Positions 1 to 12,921 of a stretch of DNA of 64,000 nt are shown in pieces. The position numbers and the translations under genes were made by a program. Below the pieces are notes generated by a model. It did no database searches, was not told the DNA's origin, and saw only the letters and a program-made list of their open reading frames with translations. This DNA comes from Asterochloris sp. CNOR1 (lineage: Eukaryota > Chlorophyta > Trebouxiophyceae > Trebouxiales > Trebouxiaceae), in assembly GCA_963969365.1 (NCBI GenBank), contig OZ017753.1, forward strand, positions 2,852,001 to 2,916,000. Reading direction: 5' to 3'. How positions within the stretch are numbered: position 1 is the stretch's first letter; each line of letters opens with the position of its first letter.

Positions 1-3000
1 CTGGGCAACGAGGTGCGCTGTAGCACAAATACCGACTCATGACAGCGCTCACATACCCTGTCCACAAGCTGCCACATACAGGGGCAAAGGCAGGCAGTCC
101 TCCAGTGAGAATTGGCACTGCCTGGCTGTGCTGCCTGGTTGCAGCGCAGGTGTGCCCATGCTGGCAGCTTGCAACCAACTGCACAAGCTCTGGCCTCGGG
201 CATTGTATGGGACGTTATGCACGCCCACAGCAAACCTCGCAATCTTCCATGACTCTGTACTGTGCTTTCCTTTGTAGCATCGATTGCATGTTCATGTAAA
301 TGTACCTGCAGGCTCATCCCCGCCCCGCCGCATAGAGCTGCGCTGGTGGTCCAGCCTGCGCGAGGCGCTATGCTTGAGGCGGCGAGATGCGCTGTGGTCC
401 AGCCTGCGTGATGCGCTATGCCCCAGGTAGGGCGTTGGGGGGCCACTGTCCTCCTCCTGCCTGCTGGTGTGGCGGCTACTACCCACGCCTGCAGATTGCA
501 GATTCAGACATCAGGGTGGGGGAGGTGTGTGAGTCAACGGCAGAGCACACGTGACTCCCTGCACAGTGCAGCCCTAGAGCCAGTACTGCTGGCATTGATT
601 TGCCTGAACAGGAAGGATTTTGGTGGGCAGCATAGATCACCTCAGCCTGCTCTGCCTAGACAAGAAAAGCTCAGTAGTACAGCATAACCCACCTCAGCCT
701 CTGTAAATTGACAAACAACATCCCTAGACCCTCTTGGCTCTGACCCTGCTGCAAAGCAGATCAGCAGCAGCCTGCTGTCATATCACCCATGTGCTGAAGT
801 GACCCTTGGCGCCTGTTGCACCAGCTTCACCTGCTTATTGAGGATCACCCTACAGCCCCTCACTTCAGTGTGCATTGCACCTGAAGCAGACTCTGCCAAG
901 TTCCCAGCATCATTGACTTGCTCAGCTTGCCATGACTTTGCTTTTGTCCACACAGCAAGACTTTCCCCATTGTTGTTTGACTTCACATAATGGAGCTCCA
1001 CCTCTGACATGACAAGTCCTGAGAGAGTTGCCCAAGTGCATGCAAGCCAACCCCTTCAGCACTATGTCCAGTGGATTTACCTGTTGAGTGCCCTGTCGTG
1101 AGTCTCCCCTGCTCGTCCATCTCCACAGTGACGTCCTGGTCGTCCCGGGCTGGGGCCAAGTCCCTTTCGGACTCCGGCCCATGGCGGCTGATGCGCCGCG
1201 TGGCAGGCTCCCCCGGGCGGTAGTGCTCATGGCTGCGGCGGTGGCGCAGGGACTCACCCTGGTGGTTGGCGCTGCTGGTGTGCCTGCATGAGCACTGGTC
1301 TGGGTGGCATCATGGAGATTTCGAAAGATATCTGCCGCCTCATGCGTAGCTTGCAGGCAGCTGTGAGAGCTGGCTGGTACAAGTGGCATTCTGCCTGAGC
1401 TGCTGGTGTCGACGCAGGAGTTTCAGGAGTGGTAAAGTTTTGTGTCTATATGAAGCTGGATGGTGGCTGCCCAGCCATATCGTTTGACCCTGCAGCCTGT
1501 GGGAGAAGGAGGAGGGCTGCTATGTTTCTGTCAAGCGCCATGTGGCAGAGGGCCTCACCCTCCAGCGTCAACATAATGCAGTGCACATGGCCTTAAGCTA
1601 CTGTGCGAATGGTGAGCTTACAGGTGCTGGGCCTATAGCACAGCAAAGTTGTGAGGCTCCATCTCAACAGGGTATCAAGACCAGGCTCAAAGGAACACAC
1701 TCAGGGATGGAGGCTGGCAGTGTGGCCCATCCTGGTGCTCTGCATAGGCTTTTCAGCGCACAAATTGCACCACACACAATGCTATGAGCAGAGTGCCAAC
1801 ATACAAAAAGCCTAGATGCGCACCCTATGAGACAGTCCACGACCAAAGTGCCAGCACGCAGGGAGCACAGAGGCACACGCTAGTGTGGTTTCCATCCATG
1901 GCCCCTGGCCTGGAGCCAGCACACAGACAGCATACAAGCGCGCACCCTAAAGGGGAGTCTGACTCCGCCTCCACTGCCCGCAGGGAGGCCTCTGCCGCTG
2001 CACTCAGGCCAGGCTGTGCCCCAGAGTCCACATTGGGAAAGGGGAAGGATGAGACGCGAGCTATGTCTGCAGTGGCCCCAAGCTCTGACGGCCGGCGGCT
2101 GCCCTTGCCGGTGCTGTCTGTCTGATCTGAGTGCTCCACCTCGCGAGTCTCAGACGCCTGGCGGCTCTTGTTGCGCCGCAGCGAGAGCTGCGAGCAGGCG
2201 GAAGTTTGTGTATGATGCAGGTGCCCTCATTGGTGCACTGTGTGAGCTCGCTCGGTTGGCAGCTCTGGACATGCTGCAGCAACTGCTACAGGCAGGGGCA
2301 GCTTTGCTGGAGGCAGTATTCTTGGTGCAACTGCAGAAGCCTGTTTGGTTGTGATGTGCTGCAGCTATCTGCAGCGGCACGCAAAGCATTGGCACCAGAT
2401 GTAGTGTTTTGCAGATGACACTGTTACTGTGGCAGGGCAACACAAGCCGCAGTGGCAAGAGAAACTGCCACAGGGGTCGCCTGATCCTCGAAGCTGACCC
2501 CTGTACACACTATGCGGCACAGCAACGCCCTTCTCCATTGGCTCTGGCTCACCCTGAACCCCAGTTCCTGCACGTTGCTCCTGAACTTGACCATCTTTGG
2601 GCCCACAGTGCGAGCCACAGGCTTGGGCAGCACGCTGCCCAGAATGCCAGTGGGCTTTGGAGGCCCCTTGCGGAGTGGGTCCGCTTTGCCATGCTGTGGC
2701 TCCCGTGACCCTGCAAGCGGCGGTAATAGTAATCTGTCGGTGCAGTCTCTGGTCAGCTCGGCCAAGGTGACAGGTCGCGCCATCTGAGCTAGCTTACAGC
2801 GTTGCTTGCTCCTTATAAAGGAGCCAGATGCAGATGCTGATGCACAGGCCATGCCAACAAATGATGTAGCTGGCCACAATGCACAGGCAGACATGCACAG
2901 ACAGACGCGCCCTACCCCTCGTTTAGATGTGTGCTCAGAGCTGGCTACTGTGCAGAAGCAGACATACCCTGCTCCTGCTGAGCCTGTGCTCTTGCTGAGA

Positions 3001-6000
3001 TGGCTGGCCACGCTGCACAAACACAAGGTACGCCTGGAATGGTGAGCTTTCCCGGCTCATCAAAGGTCAGCTGACTAAGCACACCTGGGGCACGCAGGGC
3101 AGAATCCTTCCTCAGCTGCTCAGCTGCCCCCCGCATGTACCCCGAGGCGCGGCCAGTGTTACGGGGCTGTGTGAGAGCCATCAGGAAGTATTCCTGGAAG
3201 AGGCAAGAGGGTGTTCTGCTGTCTGAGTGCACCACAAGTGCAGATGCAAGGCGGCAGTTGATCTCAAAGGAGGTCCTGCTTCAAGTGCTGGAGGCAGCCA
3301 CCAGAGCAGCACCCAGAGGCAAGTGCTGAATGTTGAGACTGTGGGCAGGCAAGGGCAGGCAAGCGCTTGATGCTGGAAGCTGTTGCAGCTCATCAGTTGG
3401 TATTGCAGGCGGCCTCGCGTCAAAAATCGCTGGATGGCCAAGGCCCAGCGTGTGTTGCAAGCTGCAGGAGACAAAGACCCAGATATGCCATGGTCAGCAG
3501 CAACACCAGCGCACCTTTCGGAGTGCTTCTTGCATGCGCAGAAAGTAGGTCTCCTGGTGGAAGTGGCTGGCAGTCTTTCTGGAGATCAGCACCTTGAGCA
3601 AGTCGGCCACAAACCACAGGAAGATGCAGAGGAGGGCCTGCAGGCAGGTGATGTGTCAGTGAGCATGGTGGCCAAAGCATCTGCATTTGCTGTGGGCAGA
3701 CAGGGCGGGACAAGTCAGCTGTGCAGGGCTTGCTCAGTGTGAAGCATTGGGCGGGCAGGACAGGACAAGTCAGCTGTGCAGGGCTTGTTCAGTGAGAAGC
3801 TTTAACCCCAGTGCAGGATGAGTGTAGCATACGTCTTCAGGCACTGCACTTTGTCAATGCGTTGGCCACACTGTGTGGCAGCAGCAAGTGCATTAGTGCA
3901 CATGTGGTGGGCATGCTTCAGTGCGGGTGGGGTAACTGTGTGGCAGCAGCATGTGCTTTTGTGCACGTGTGGTGGGCACGCGATGGTGCAGGTGGGCAAA
4001 TTGTGTGACATCTGCCTGTGCATGTGAGCACATGTGATAAGCACGCTTTGTGGCTGAGCAATAATAACCTTTGCTGATTGGCAGGCGCCTGCATGTCGAG
4101 CACCTGCACACTGTTGACTCATTTGGCCAAGCCTCCACATGCCAAAATTAAAACGGCTAGCAAGGCACAGCATGGCACTGCAATCGCTCACATTAATCAC
4201 GTTGATGTAAATATTGTGCACGGTGCCGTTGTTGTTAGACTGCCCCTTAAACACGCCTGCCCACAGGGCCAGAATGAAGGCTGACTTGAACATGCGGGCC
4301 AAGTGCAACTGCAGGGCAGGGCAACAAACACGAGCTTGAGCATGAGACCTGACATTGCATGGCGGAGTGCCGCATTCCTCAGGCAAGATTTGCAGAAAAC
4401 ACCTGGTGGGCACAGCCAACAAGCTGCTGAGATCCATGCAGCCCCACAGCAGATCCCCACAGCCCTACTCAACACACAGCAGGACCAAGATCAGCTGCTT
4501 GTCAGCCCAGCTGGGCCATTCCAGATGGGCACACAGCACGGTCAACGAACAAAACATGGTGGGCACAACAAGCTACTATTTTATGCAGCCCCACAGCAAA
4601 TGCAGACGCCACCACTCAGCGCTTTGGCTGCCACAGAGCAGCGTCCACATCAATTGACTGTCAGCTCTGCTGCCCCGGGGCGGCACCGGGCCATGCCTGC
4701 CACTTCATAGGCAACAGCAGCATGCACAAAGGTCACTCCTCCTGCCTCCCACCATGGTGTCCCCACTACAGGTCACAGCAGCAGAAGAAGCATGCACCAT
4801 TGTTCTACCTGTGTGTCTTGTGTCCATCAGTGTGCTGAGGCGCAAATAGCATGCGGGCAGGTCACAGCCCATCTGCAATGCCTACTGCTGCTAAAAGACC
4901 TAAGCAGCATGCCTGAGGGTGTGCATCTCAGTGTGTCCCCATAAGGAGCACATGGTCCAACTCTGCAACAAGAAGAGCGTCTCACCTGACTACCAACTAG
5001 GAGGTACTTGGCCATTCTTTGCAACAGGGAGTGCATCTCACCTTGGTGCCCACCAGGAAGTACAGGGCCTTCTTCTGGAAGAAGAAGGCCGTCTCAATGA
5101 CCCAGACCAAGGCTTTGGTGACGACTTCCCCAAACCAGTACAGGGGCACCAGGCTGCCCACAAACACGAGCCAGCGCCACACCACAAAATTCCTATTCAG
5201 ATTCTGCAGCAGACAGTGTGCACATGTCAGGCTCACAGTCAGTTTCCTGGTCAAGTTCTGCAACAGGCAAGGTGGACATGTCAGGCCACAATCAAGTGAC
5301 AGGTCAAGGCCTACAGTAGGCGGGTGCACATGTCAGGGCAAGCACTGGTAGACAGATGCTGTCTTGCATGGCATCAAACCTTGCGATGCAGGCTCAGGGC
5401 TGCTTGGCAAGAGGCATAACAGCAAGCGTGTTACTCAGCATCATGGCAAACAACGCTGCCCTGTACATCCTCAGGACAGAAACTAATTAACACCCCAGGC
5501 GCTGCTCAACAACCCAGGCCCTCACATATGCAGCAGATGCTGACACAACTGGGACACCCCTGACGCTGCTCAACCCCCCAGGCCCTCATGTATGCAGCTT
5601 GTGTGCTGCCATAGTCCTCCACAGTGTTGGACACAAGTACGAGGTGGTGACCCTGCCTTGCTGCCCAGTTGGCACCACAGCGCTGCCTGTCCAGGACGGC
5701 AGCAGCTGTACAAAGTGCAGCTGCAGGCAGAGGTCCCTTTTTGCACTCTTGCAATTGTCAATTCTAGCTTATCAATGAACAGCCAGAAAGCTCACGTTGA
5801 CTGGCTGGTAGGCCGCCAGCAGCACGCCGACCAGAATCAGGATGGCTGACACCAGCAGGGGGATCAGGATCTGGTAGAAGCGCACACGCATCCAGAAGGG
5901 GCGGGCTGCCTGGCGCTCCGTCTCCTCCAGCTCTCCCATGTCCACCATCTCGTTCATGACCTCCTGGTGGCTGCTGTGCTGGGAGCCGGCTGCGCTGTGG

Positions 6001-8366
6001 CGGCGCATGTGGCCCATGCGCTGGAGGGCAGGGAGGAACCACTGTGACAACAAAAGGATATACTGCAACTGCAGTCTGCCATGAAAAGTAGCCGTGCTGT
6101 GGCGGCGTGTGTGCTCGTGCTCGTGCTCGTGCTTGTGCACTGCAGGCAGGCCACACTGAGTCAGCTATCTCTGAGGCCAGCTTGGCGGCCAGTGCTGCTG
6201 TGCTGGAAGTGGGCAGGGCTGTGGCGGCAGCGGTCCCCCACTGCAGCATTATGGGCAGGGGCGAAACAGAGGGCGGGCAGCAATGGCAGCCACTGCGCAT
6301 CATGTCCTGGTGGCTGCTGTGATGCAATGCGCATGCGGTGTGACTGCGTATATGGCCTGTGCGCGGTGCCTGTACACACCAGCGCGGCCGTGCCGCCGCC
6401 TGTTACCGTTGACATGCCGGGAGTGACGATGAGTCAACAACAAGAGTTTTTATCTGCTGTCATGCAAGCTCACAGCCATGTGGTGCAGTAGTTCGTGTGT
6501 TTGCTACAGGGCAGGGCAAGGGCCAACGCTACCACATGAACAGCAGGCGCCGTCTGCCGGTTGCAGATGTGGACATCTGCTGTGGCCCCGATTTGAACAT
6601 GCAGTGCCATCCCCATGCCGTCTACATGGCCGCATGAAGTCCCTTGCTGCAGAACACCCCTAGGTCCAGCGCAGCTCACCTCCACCCTGGCTGGTGGACC
6701 TCAGCTCCCAGATCAGATGCGCCAACAGCAGGCAGCTCCCCGCATCTGCACAGCTCAGCCATTATGTGCTTACCTCTGCACCCAGCTCAGTTGCATTCTG
6801 GGGAGTGCTGTGCAGGTCCCCCGCAGCCGACTCGCTGTTTCGCACAACAAAGGAGGCTCCCCGCCGTGACTTGGGGCGCGTCAGCACCGCTGGCACTGCC
6901 AATGAGTCTGCAGCCCTGGCACCGCCCTGCACAGGGGGGAGTGGAGCCTTGAGTCATGATTCCTGTCTGTGAGACATGCACAGCCATCAGCTGATGGCAG
7001 CGCCCTGGGGCTCAGCAGTTGCCGCACTTTTGCGGCCCTGCATGGCAGGTGCTTGCAGGCTGACTTGGAAAATGATGAGCAGGCGCGGCAGTCTTGAAAA
7101 ACTTCCATTTGGGAGCCTCTGTTGATGCCTTATGTTGCATTGGCAGCTTGAGGTGCTCCATGAGCTGTGCCCTGCGTCATAGGGGGTCACAGCTTGATGG
7201 TGCAATGTGTTGAGCTGGCAAAGCTTGGAGACCATGCACTTCAGGGCAGCCCTGACACGCTGCTGCTTTGCACGCCAGCAAGCAACTCTCTGCCCTTGGT
7301 CACATCCCCGTGTTGTGTCCTGCACGACCATTGATGGCACAAGAGGTGCTGCTCGTGGGGCCTGTGGACATGTCCAAATGGTGCGCCCAGACACGATCTT
7401 GGCTGCGCAAGGAAAACGGTTGGCCTGACCCAGCCAGTCAGTCTGGAGCTGGATGCTTGATGCTTCATGATGTTGCAAGCTGTGCATGACTGCCCAGAGC
7501 GCCTGTTGACAGAAACCTCCAGCCCAGAGTGCCACACAGCAGTGCCTGAGTCGGGATCCCAGCCGTGTCGGCCCTGCTGTGAGGTGCACACAGAAAGGAT
7601 CTGCAACTGTGCTGTGCAGCAGCTCCTCAGTGCTGAGGGAGTGGCAGCTGCTGGCGCAGCTGGGACCTGCCGCGGCCATGGCGCGCCTCAGACAAGTCCT
7701 GGATCTGCTTTTGAGCAGGCAGGAAACGATCCCCACAAAGTGGTCAGCATCCCCTCATGCAGGCACTTGCTTGTGCAGCTGAGCTTCACGGGCACCTCCT
7801 TTTGAGGCCCCAGCAGCTTTGCTTGTGAATGGGGCTTACTGACCTGCTGCTCCGGGGGCTTTGCAGGCGCCCTCAGGTGAGAGAACATCTTGAGCTTGGA
7901 CAGCTTCTGGACGTCCTCCTCTGTCAGCCCTGTCTGCTCTGCAGCATACCAGCCTGAATTTGGCTCCTCATCGTATCATGTGTCAGACATGATGCCCCAT
8001 CGTATGGGCTTAGTTGCCAGGTGTCTGGCGCGGCGTCTATGCAGCTTGCATATACTGCCACTGCTCACCTGCAGCATCCCTCTGCGCTTCAGTGGCCTGC
8101 ACAGGAGCAGGCTTTGCCTGGTGCCCACCCCTGAGCGGCACCTCGTCTGGATCAAAATCTGAGCTTGACAGGCTTTTTGTCAGGTTGCTGGGTCTGCGCT
8201 TTTGCCCAATCCAGCTGGGCCGCCGTGCAGGGCTGGAGCCTGAGCCTAGCAGGGCTATGTGGCTGTCCTGTTTGGCTGCCACCAGAGGGTCTTTGTCGAG
8301 GACCTCATCAATAACCACCTGCTGCAAGGAGGCCGGGCTGCCTGGCTCGCTCCTGTTGCGTCCCAT
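1..8366 (-). CDS. MscS-like (MSL) membrane protein, 3' end beyond window
   Basis: Probable mechanosensitive-channel-like protein of the plant/algal MSL4-10 type. Phase-consistent exons (high to low): 8069-8366 (start, MGRNRSEPGS), 7844-7938, at least one unlocated exon, 6774-6895, 5796-6041 (acidic linker then TM1, RFYQILIPLLVSAILILVGV), 5042-5203 (TM2, VVWRWLVFVGSLVPLYW, ending KKALYFLVGTK), 4192-4308 (RMFKSAFILALWAG), 3515-3637 (ALLCIFLWFVADLLKV, then SHFHQETYFLRMQEALRK), 3085-3193, 2553-2710, 1946-2187, 1081-1283 and 306-488. The last four are hydrophilic, Ser/Arg-rich linkers. The TM2-to-SHFHQETYF pattern matches the MSL region before the MscS beta-domain. That pore and beta-domain are not in the window, and exon 306-488 ends on a good donor (CTGCAG/GTACAT), so the gene continues left. 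Family membership is inferred from the membrane half only; a different multi-TM protein cannot be excluded. Confidence 0.66.
350..426 (-). repeat. Coding minisatellite (27-nt, three units)
   Basis: Inside exon 306-488 of the MSL-like gene, three consecutive 27-30 nt units encode HSASRRLD, HSASRRLK and HSASRRLDH. The units differ by a few substitutions, so this is an in-frame expansion in a disordered cytoplasmic linker. Confidence 0.7.
3700..4035. repeat. Two intronic tandem-repeat arrays
   Basis: Between MSL exons 4192-4308 and 3515-3637 lie two arrays. A roughly 50-bp unit containing GACAAGTCAGCTGTGCAGGG occurs twice (about 3707 and 3760). A roughly 59-bp unit around GTGTGGCAGCAGCA and TGTGGTGGGCA occurs three times (about 3870, 3928 and 3985), the last copy degraded. 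Nothing coding is seen here. Confidence 0.7.
4885..5041 (-). repeat. Relics of the 3' end of the MSL TM2 exon
   Basis: Directly downstream (in transcript sense) of TM2 exon 5042-5203, the exon end ALYFLVGTK plus its donor is repeated as AKYLLVGSQ followed by GTGAG near 4986-5020. A more decayed copy lies near 4915-4945. The flanking phrase gtgcatctcA is shared by the true donor and the farther copy. Confidence 0.6.
5204..5345. repeat. Intronic repeat, about 61 bp, three copies
   Basis: Just upstream (transcript sense) of the TM2 exon acceptor, a unit built on TTCTGCA-ACA/G and GCACATGTCAGGC recurs near 5202, 5260 and 5310. The acceptor CTGCTGCAG of the TM2 exon sits in the first unit, so the acceptor region itself has been multiplied. 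Confidence 0.6.
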
Positions 8367-8646
8367 ACACGCAGACCTGCTATCGCTGCCGCAGGTCTGG
8401 GCAGGAGGAGCGTTGCACCCGTCGCAAAGGACCGCAGACTGTCATGCTATCATGTCAGTAATATTGACGGCAAGGAGGTACTCAGGAAGAGTGTGGACAA
8501 TCATGTTTGTGCAGCTGACGGCCTTCAGTATCCCAATTTTGATTGCCAGTGGGGCCCTGCACTTGTGAATTTCATCAGATGCCAAGTTGATATTGAAAAG
8601 GGAGACATCGTCCCTGTGTTGCTGCACGGTGCAGCCTACACCAGCT

Positions 8647-10791
8647 TCAGTATGGAATGTCGCCTCCCTTCTCAAAGTCCACAAAGCGGCCGCTGTCCTC
8701 CAGCTTGAGACCTGCAATGACCCGCTGCTGGCCAGCAATGCTAGTCGGGGGGTTCAGTGGCGGCTTCATGCCAACCTCCTCTCCAGCGGCACTGCCCATG
8801 TCAGTGTCCACCCAACCAGGGTTCAGAGCCACGACAATGACCTTGTCCTCCTTCAGGCTGCAGGAGGACAGGTAGCAGCTCTCAGCCAGGCGCACTGAAG
8901 GCCACTGTGCTGCAGCCACTGCAGGCATGCAGGGCCCACAGCAGCCACTACAGGCATGCAGGGCCCACGGCAGCCACATGAACAGCCTGCATGCCTTGAG
9001 CACTGCTGGCAGGCAACGCTGCCGGCATGGTGTTGGGGGAGTGGGCCGGCCAGGCATGTTGCTTGGCAAGTTTGATCCTCTGGGGCAAAAAGCACAGGTG
9101 GCAAGTGAAGCACATGCCAGTCCTGCTGTGGGCTGGCTGCTCACCTGTTGGCCAGCACAGCAGACTGCATGTTGAGCGCTGCTTTGCTGGAGTTGTAGGC
9201 CACAAACCTGCTGGACATTGGGCCAAACTCCTGCTTCCTGCAGCATGCGCACGCAGCTGTCACAGCAGGCGCAAAGCCACTGACGGGCCGCCATCACTTG
9301 GGCAGGCGACCCCGTGTCGCAGCGGTGCATCAGCCTGCCCAGCTGGCCATGTAAGAGTATCTGGGTGATGCAGTCATAGATTCAACAGATGCTCAAGTGA
9401 ATAGCAACGACATCAGCGACCCCAAGTGTAGCAGTAACAAATTGCCACGCGGCATGCATCTGCTGCTGCCACAAACAGTTCAAAATCTGCCCTGCCCCCA
9501 GCACTTAGCAGGAGCAACCCCACACTGCCTCTGCACCATCTCCCCTCCGGCATGCAGCACGGTACATGCTGCAGCCTGACCAGACTGCAGCTGGGGCAGG
9601 CCTGTACAACCAGGCATGCATTTTTCTCTGCACCTGAGCTGCAGCATTCTGTAGGAGAGTCCGGTCCGCCTGCTTGTGAGTAAAAAGAGCTGCACACATG
9701 AGGGGCGGCCCATGTGCAGCCTGTCACAGGTATCCAACGCGCGTTGATCAGAGCAAATTGATATGCTCGGCACATTGCAAATGCCCACCTGTGGGTTGAG
9801 ATGGAACCCAGGGTGGAGCTGATGTTGATGACTTTGCGGGTGTTCTTCTTCAGCAACAGGGGCAGCAACGCCTGCGTCACCCTCAGGGGCCCCACCACGT
9901 TCACGTCCAGAATCTTCAGGTACTCTGCGGGATCCCTGCAAGCACATAAAGTTGATGACGTGTGAGAACTACCTCGGCGCCACGGCTTTTGTTCCTTGCA
10001 GGGCGCCCTCTAGCTGTTTCTGAAGTGGGGCAGCACCTGTACAACAGGTGCTGATGGTTGGCAATTGCCAATGCAGCACAGCCAGCTGAAACGGCGACAG
10101 GTGCTGCCAGCCAGCACTGGTCTGCTTGTCAGGCCCCTTATAAACCCCTGCAGGGGTTGTACACGGTTGAGTGAGGGGCAGCTCTGTGAGCAGCAAGTCT
10201 GCTGTACTTCCAATGCCCCAGGCGCAGGTGCCCCAATGCAATGCACAGGCAGACACCAAACTGGGCTGCTTTGTATGAAGCTATGTGACGCATGCAGCAG
10301 TTTGCATGCACATAACAGGCGCACTCACAGCTCCTGGGGCTTGACGCTGAAACCTTCCATGATTCCAGCATTGTTCACAATACCATCTGCAGGCACCAGC
10401 AAGCCAAGTCAGCCTGTACAGACAGACCAGCAGCCTGTAACCCACCATAAATCAGTCAACTCACCAATGCCATGTGGGAAATGCTGGCTGATCTGCTGTG
10501 AGGCAGCCTGCACCTTTCAGGCACTTGTCAGGATCTGTTGCATGCAGAGCACGTGTACATGTAGTGGCACATCACGCCTGCCTTGACGGACTTGCAGTCA
10601 GCTGTGTCCAGCGATATGAGGGTCAGCTTGTCTTTGTACTCTTGGTGCAGCTTGGTGAGAGCCTCAGACTTGCTGGGGGACCTTGCTGCCGCCACTATAG
10701 TGAATCCCTGCTTCAGAAACTGCTTCACATGCTCCAGCCCCAGGCCACGTGAGGCTCCTGTGACGACCCATGTCTCCTGCTGTGGTGCCAT
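8647..10791 (-). CDS. Short-chain dehydrogenase/reductase, copy 1 (intact)
   Basis: Classical SDR of the small C-factor/sepiapterin-reductase-like type; substrate unknown, probably a soluble NAD(P)-dependent oxidoreductase. Six exons: 10582-10791, 10465-10507, 10329-10386, 9789-9935, 9145-9237, 8647-8857. They give 762 nt (253 aa), all phases matching and the usual size for the family. Visible motifs: TGASRGLG at residues 11-18 (cofactor glycine motif), NNAG near 89-92, the ISS strand near 140, catalytic YNSSK with Tyr about 167 and Lys about 171, and PGWVDTDM after it. Intron 1 uses a GC donor (GTCAAG/GCAGGC). The start is MAPQQETWVVTG, shared by all three copies. It is first of a head-to-tail triplet and lies 281 bp downstream of the start codon of the MSL gene, on the same strand. 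Confidence 0.9.
8905..8985. repeat. Short intronic repeat, about 28 bp
   Basis: In the last intron of SDR copy 1 the phrase ACAGGCATGCAGGGCCCAC recurs with small changes near 8922 and 8950, with a partial third copy. It is absent at this position from copies 2 and 3. Confidence 0.6.
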
Positions 10792-12921
10792 CTTGTTTCT
10801 GATCTATTTGTGACTGTGGGAGATGTGCGCAAGAAAGCAACGGTAGGCATGACCCTGAGTAAGCTGATCCTTGAACTTAAACCGGTCCAGCCGTTTCAAG
10901 TGGGCATTTGTGTCATAAGATCGACACTGACTGCCTTACCACCAGCAGCGCCCTCTGGCATCATGCAGCTGCGTGCATACACGAGCTCGCTGCCATGGCG
11001 CAGCAACATTGTATCATGGCCATCTTTATGTCTTGGATCTGCATTTCAACCCAACTACCATCATCGTTCCGAGCACCTCACTGAGGTGCACGTACCTGTT
11101 CAATTCCTTTCCTTGGTTGGGCTGGGTGCACAGCAGACACCCAGCTCTGCCATGCTGCTGTCTCAGAGGCATACAGTGGCCACTGTCACCAAATGCCACT
11201 CATTGCAGCCCTTTTTGGAGCCAAGGTTGTGTCTGGGAGCTGTAGCATGGCAGCGTAGGAAGCCCAACTGAGGCAGGCCTCACGCCCTGTTCATCCTCGG
11301 GTCTGCTGAGCCTCTGCTGCCCTGAGCTGCAGCCGCTGCCTGGCAAGGGGTGCCGTCCATTGCGTAGATCTGAGCACCCAACACTGTCTCCTCGCCCCCT
11401 GCCCTGGTGAGGCAGAGTATTGAGGGGTTTTACCAAGCAGAAGAATTCTCCTTTGCCATTCTGTCGCTGCAGGCTGTGAATGACCTCAACATCGACAGAG
11501 TCGCCTGCACCACCCTGCGTCTCAGCCTTGGCTGGCCTGGCAGAGCTGATGCAGCTGGTGCAGTGCCGAGTCTGTTCCTCTGAGCAGTATAGGCGCTGAC
11601 TGCCCCTTTGCTGAAGAGCGGCGCTATGTGCTGCATGGATATGCCTCATGTTCCAGGTGGGTGGCTGGGCACACTCCCATGTTGTACAGGGTTGTGACAG
11701 CGCGCAGCCTGCCTTGCTGGACAGCCTACCTTGCCCCATTGGCAGCAACCGCTGCTGACTGCTTTAGTGCCAGCAGCGTCTGGCACATGACACGACTGTG
11801 CATTCTCTGCGGGGCTGGCAGTGACCGACAATGCCCTGTGAGCCTGGGGCTCAGAGTGACTGAACGTCCCCTGTCAGCTGCAGGCTCTCTGGGTGGCGTA
11901 CATGGCTCTGGGGCGACCCCGTGACTCTGCATGATGCGTGTGGGCGCTGTCCTCATTGGGTAGCAAAGGCTGCTTCCTGAACAGCTGTGCTGAAGCCCCC
12001 TCTACTTGCTCCTGCAATCTGCACAGCATGCTGACCATTTCTGCCAACAACGCTTTCCCTGTAGGCCTTTTGTGTAATCTGGCTCTGGCGCTGCCACTGA
12101 GAGCTAGCAGTGTGCCGCAACATTGCGCACAATCAGCTCAGGTTCTGCCTGTGCCCTGCAGGTCCACCATGAGCTGACCCTGGATACAGCAAAGCAACAT
12201 TTGTAGGTAGTGGAGGAAGCGAACATCATCCCCAAGACAACACAATCCTGCAAAGGCCTGCTGAGCGTGACAGAGGCACTTTGTAAGTCATTCAGGGTTG
12301 ACAGGACATCAAGGGGTGAGCAACTTCCATAGGTGAGGTTGGAGCCAGAGCCAGGTGGAAGCATGGAGCAGGGAATCCTCTGTGCGCCACAAGCAGGACC
12401 AAGCTTCTGCCCAGTACTGAGTCAGTGGTCTGAGAGATTAAAACTGTCAGCATGCATGAGGTGGATCATTTTCACCAGTTTTGTAGGGCAGCTGCCTGTT
12501 CCTCAGGATGTGTGGCTGCAAGGTCAGCCAGAATGCACCTTAAAGCTTGCACACAAGCTGCTTGCAGCTGTCAAGGATGGCTGGCCTGATGGTCAAAGCA
12601 GGCAACATGGCTGATAGGCTGTGGTGAAGCAGTTTGCATGTGGGGAATGCATTGTAGCAGCTGCAAATGGCAATCCTGGCATACACCTGACTGACCTGTT
12701 GCTTGACGGCCAGCCACCTGCAACCACCGGACATGGCATACTAGTGTTGTGATCAACAGGCAAGGATCTTGTACGTCTATGTGTGTTTCAGTCTTGGTGC
12801 CTGGCATTCAGATGCAACTGCAGATCGATATCCATCTGCAGACCATCCACAATGCTGTCTGAAAGAACCATCAGTTTGGGGGGCTGCTGTGTCTGCTTTG
12901 TAGGGAGACTGCATGACCTCC
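10792..12921. other. Intergenic, upstream of SDR copy 1; partly duplicated
   Basis: No convincing gene. About 10960-11740 is recognisably similar to 19790-20560 upstream of SDR copy 3 (shared phrases GCAGACACCCAGCTCTGCCATGCTG split over shorter runs, and GTGGCTGGGCACACTCCCA), so it belongs to the tandem-duplicated block. On the minus strand both copies keep a frame reading RPAKAE...VDVEV, which may be a remnant of an unrecognised exon. 11740-12921 shows only short overlapping frames on both strands with no splice-consistent model. Confidence 0.5.

Noticed and set aside
1540-1620. Plus-strand frame SLWEKEEGCYVSVKRHVAEG within the MSL-like gene
   Set aside because: Protein-like on the plus strand, but it lies in an intron of a well-supported minus-strand gene and has no linked exons.
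6105-6135. Short CTCGTG hexanucleotide run
   Set aside because: Simple microsatellite of about five units in an intron; no further structure.
12104-12364. 86-codon minus-strand frame upstream of SDR copy 1
   Set aside because: No motif, no start or splice context, and not present in the duplicated block upstream of copy 3.
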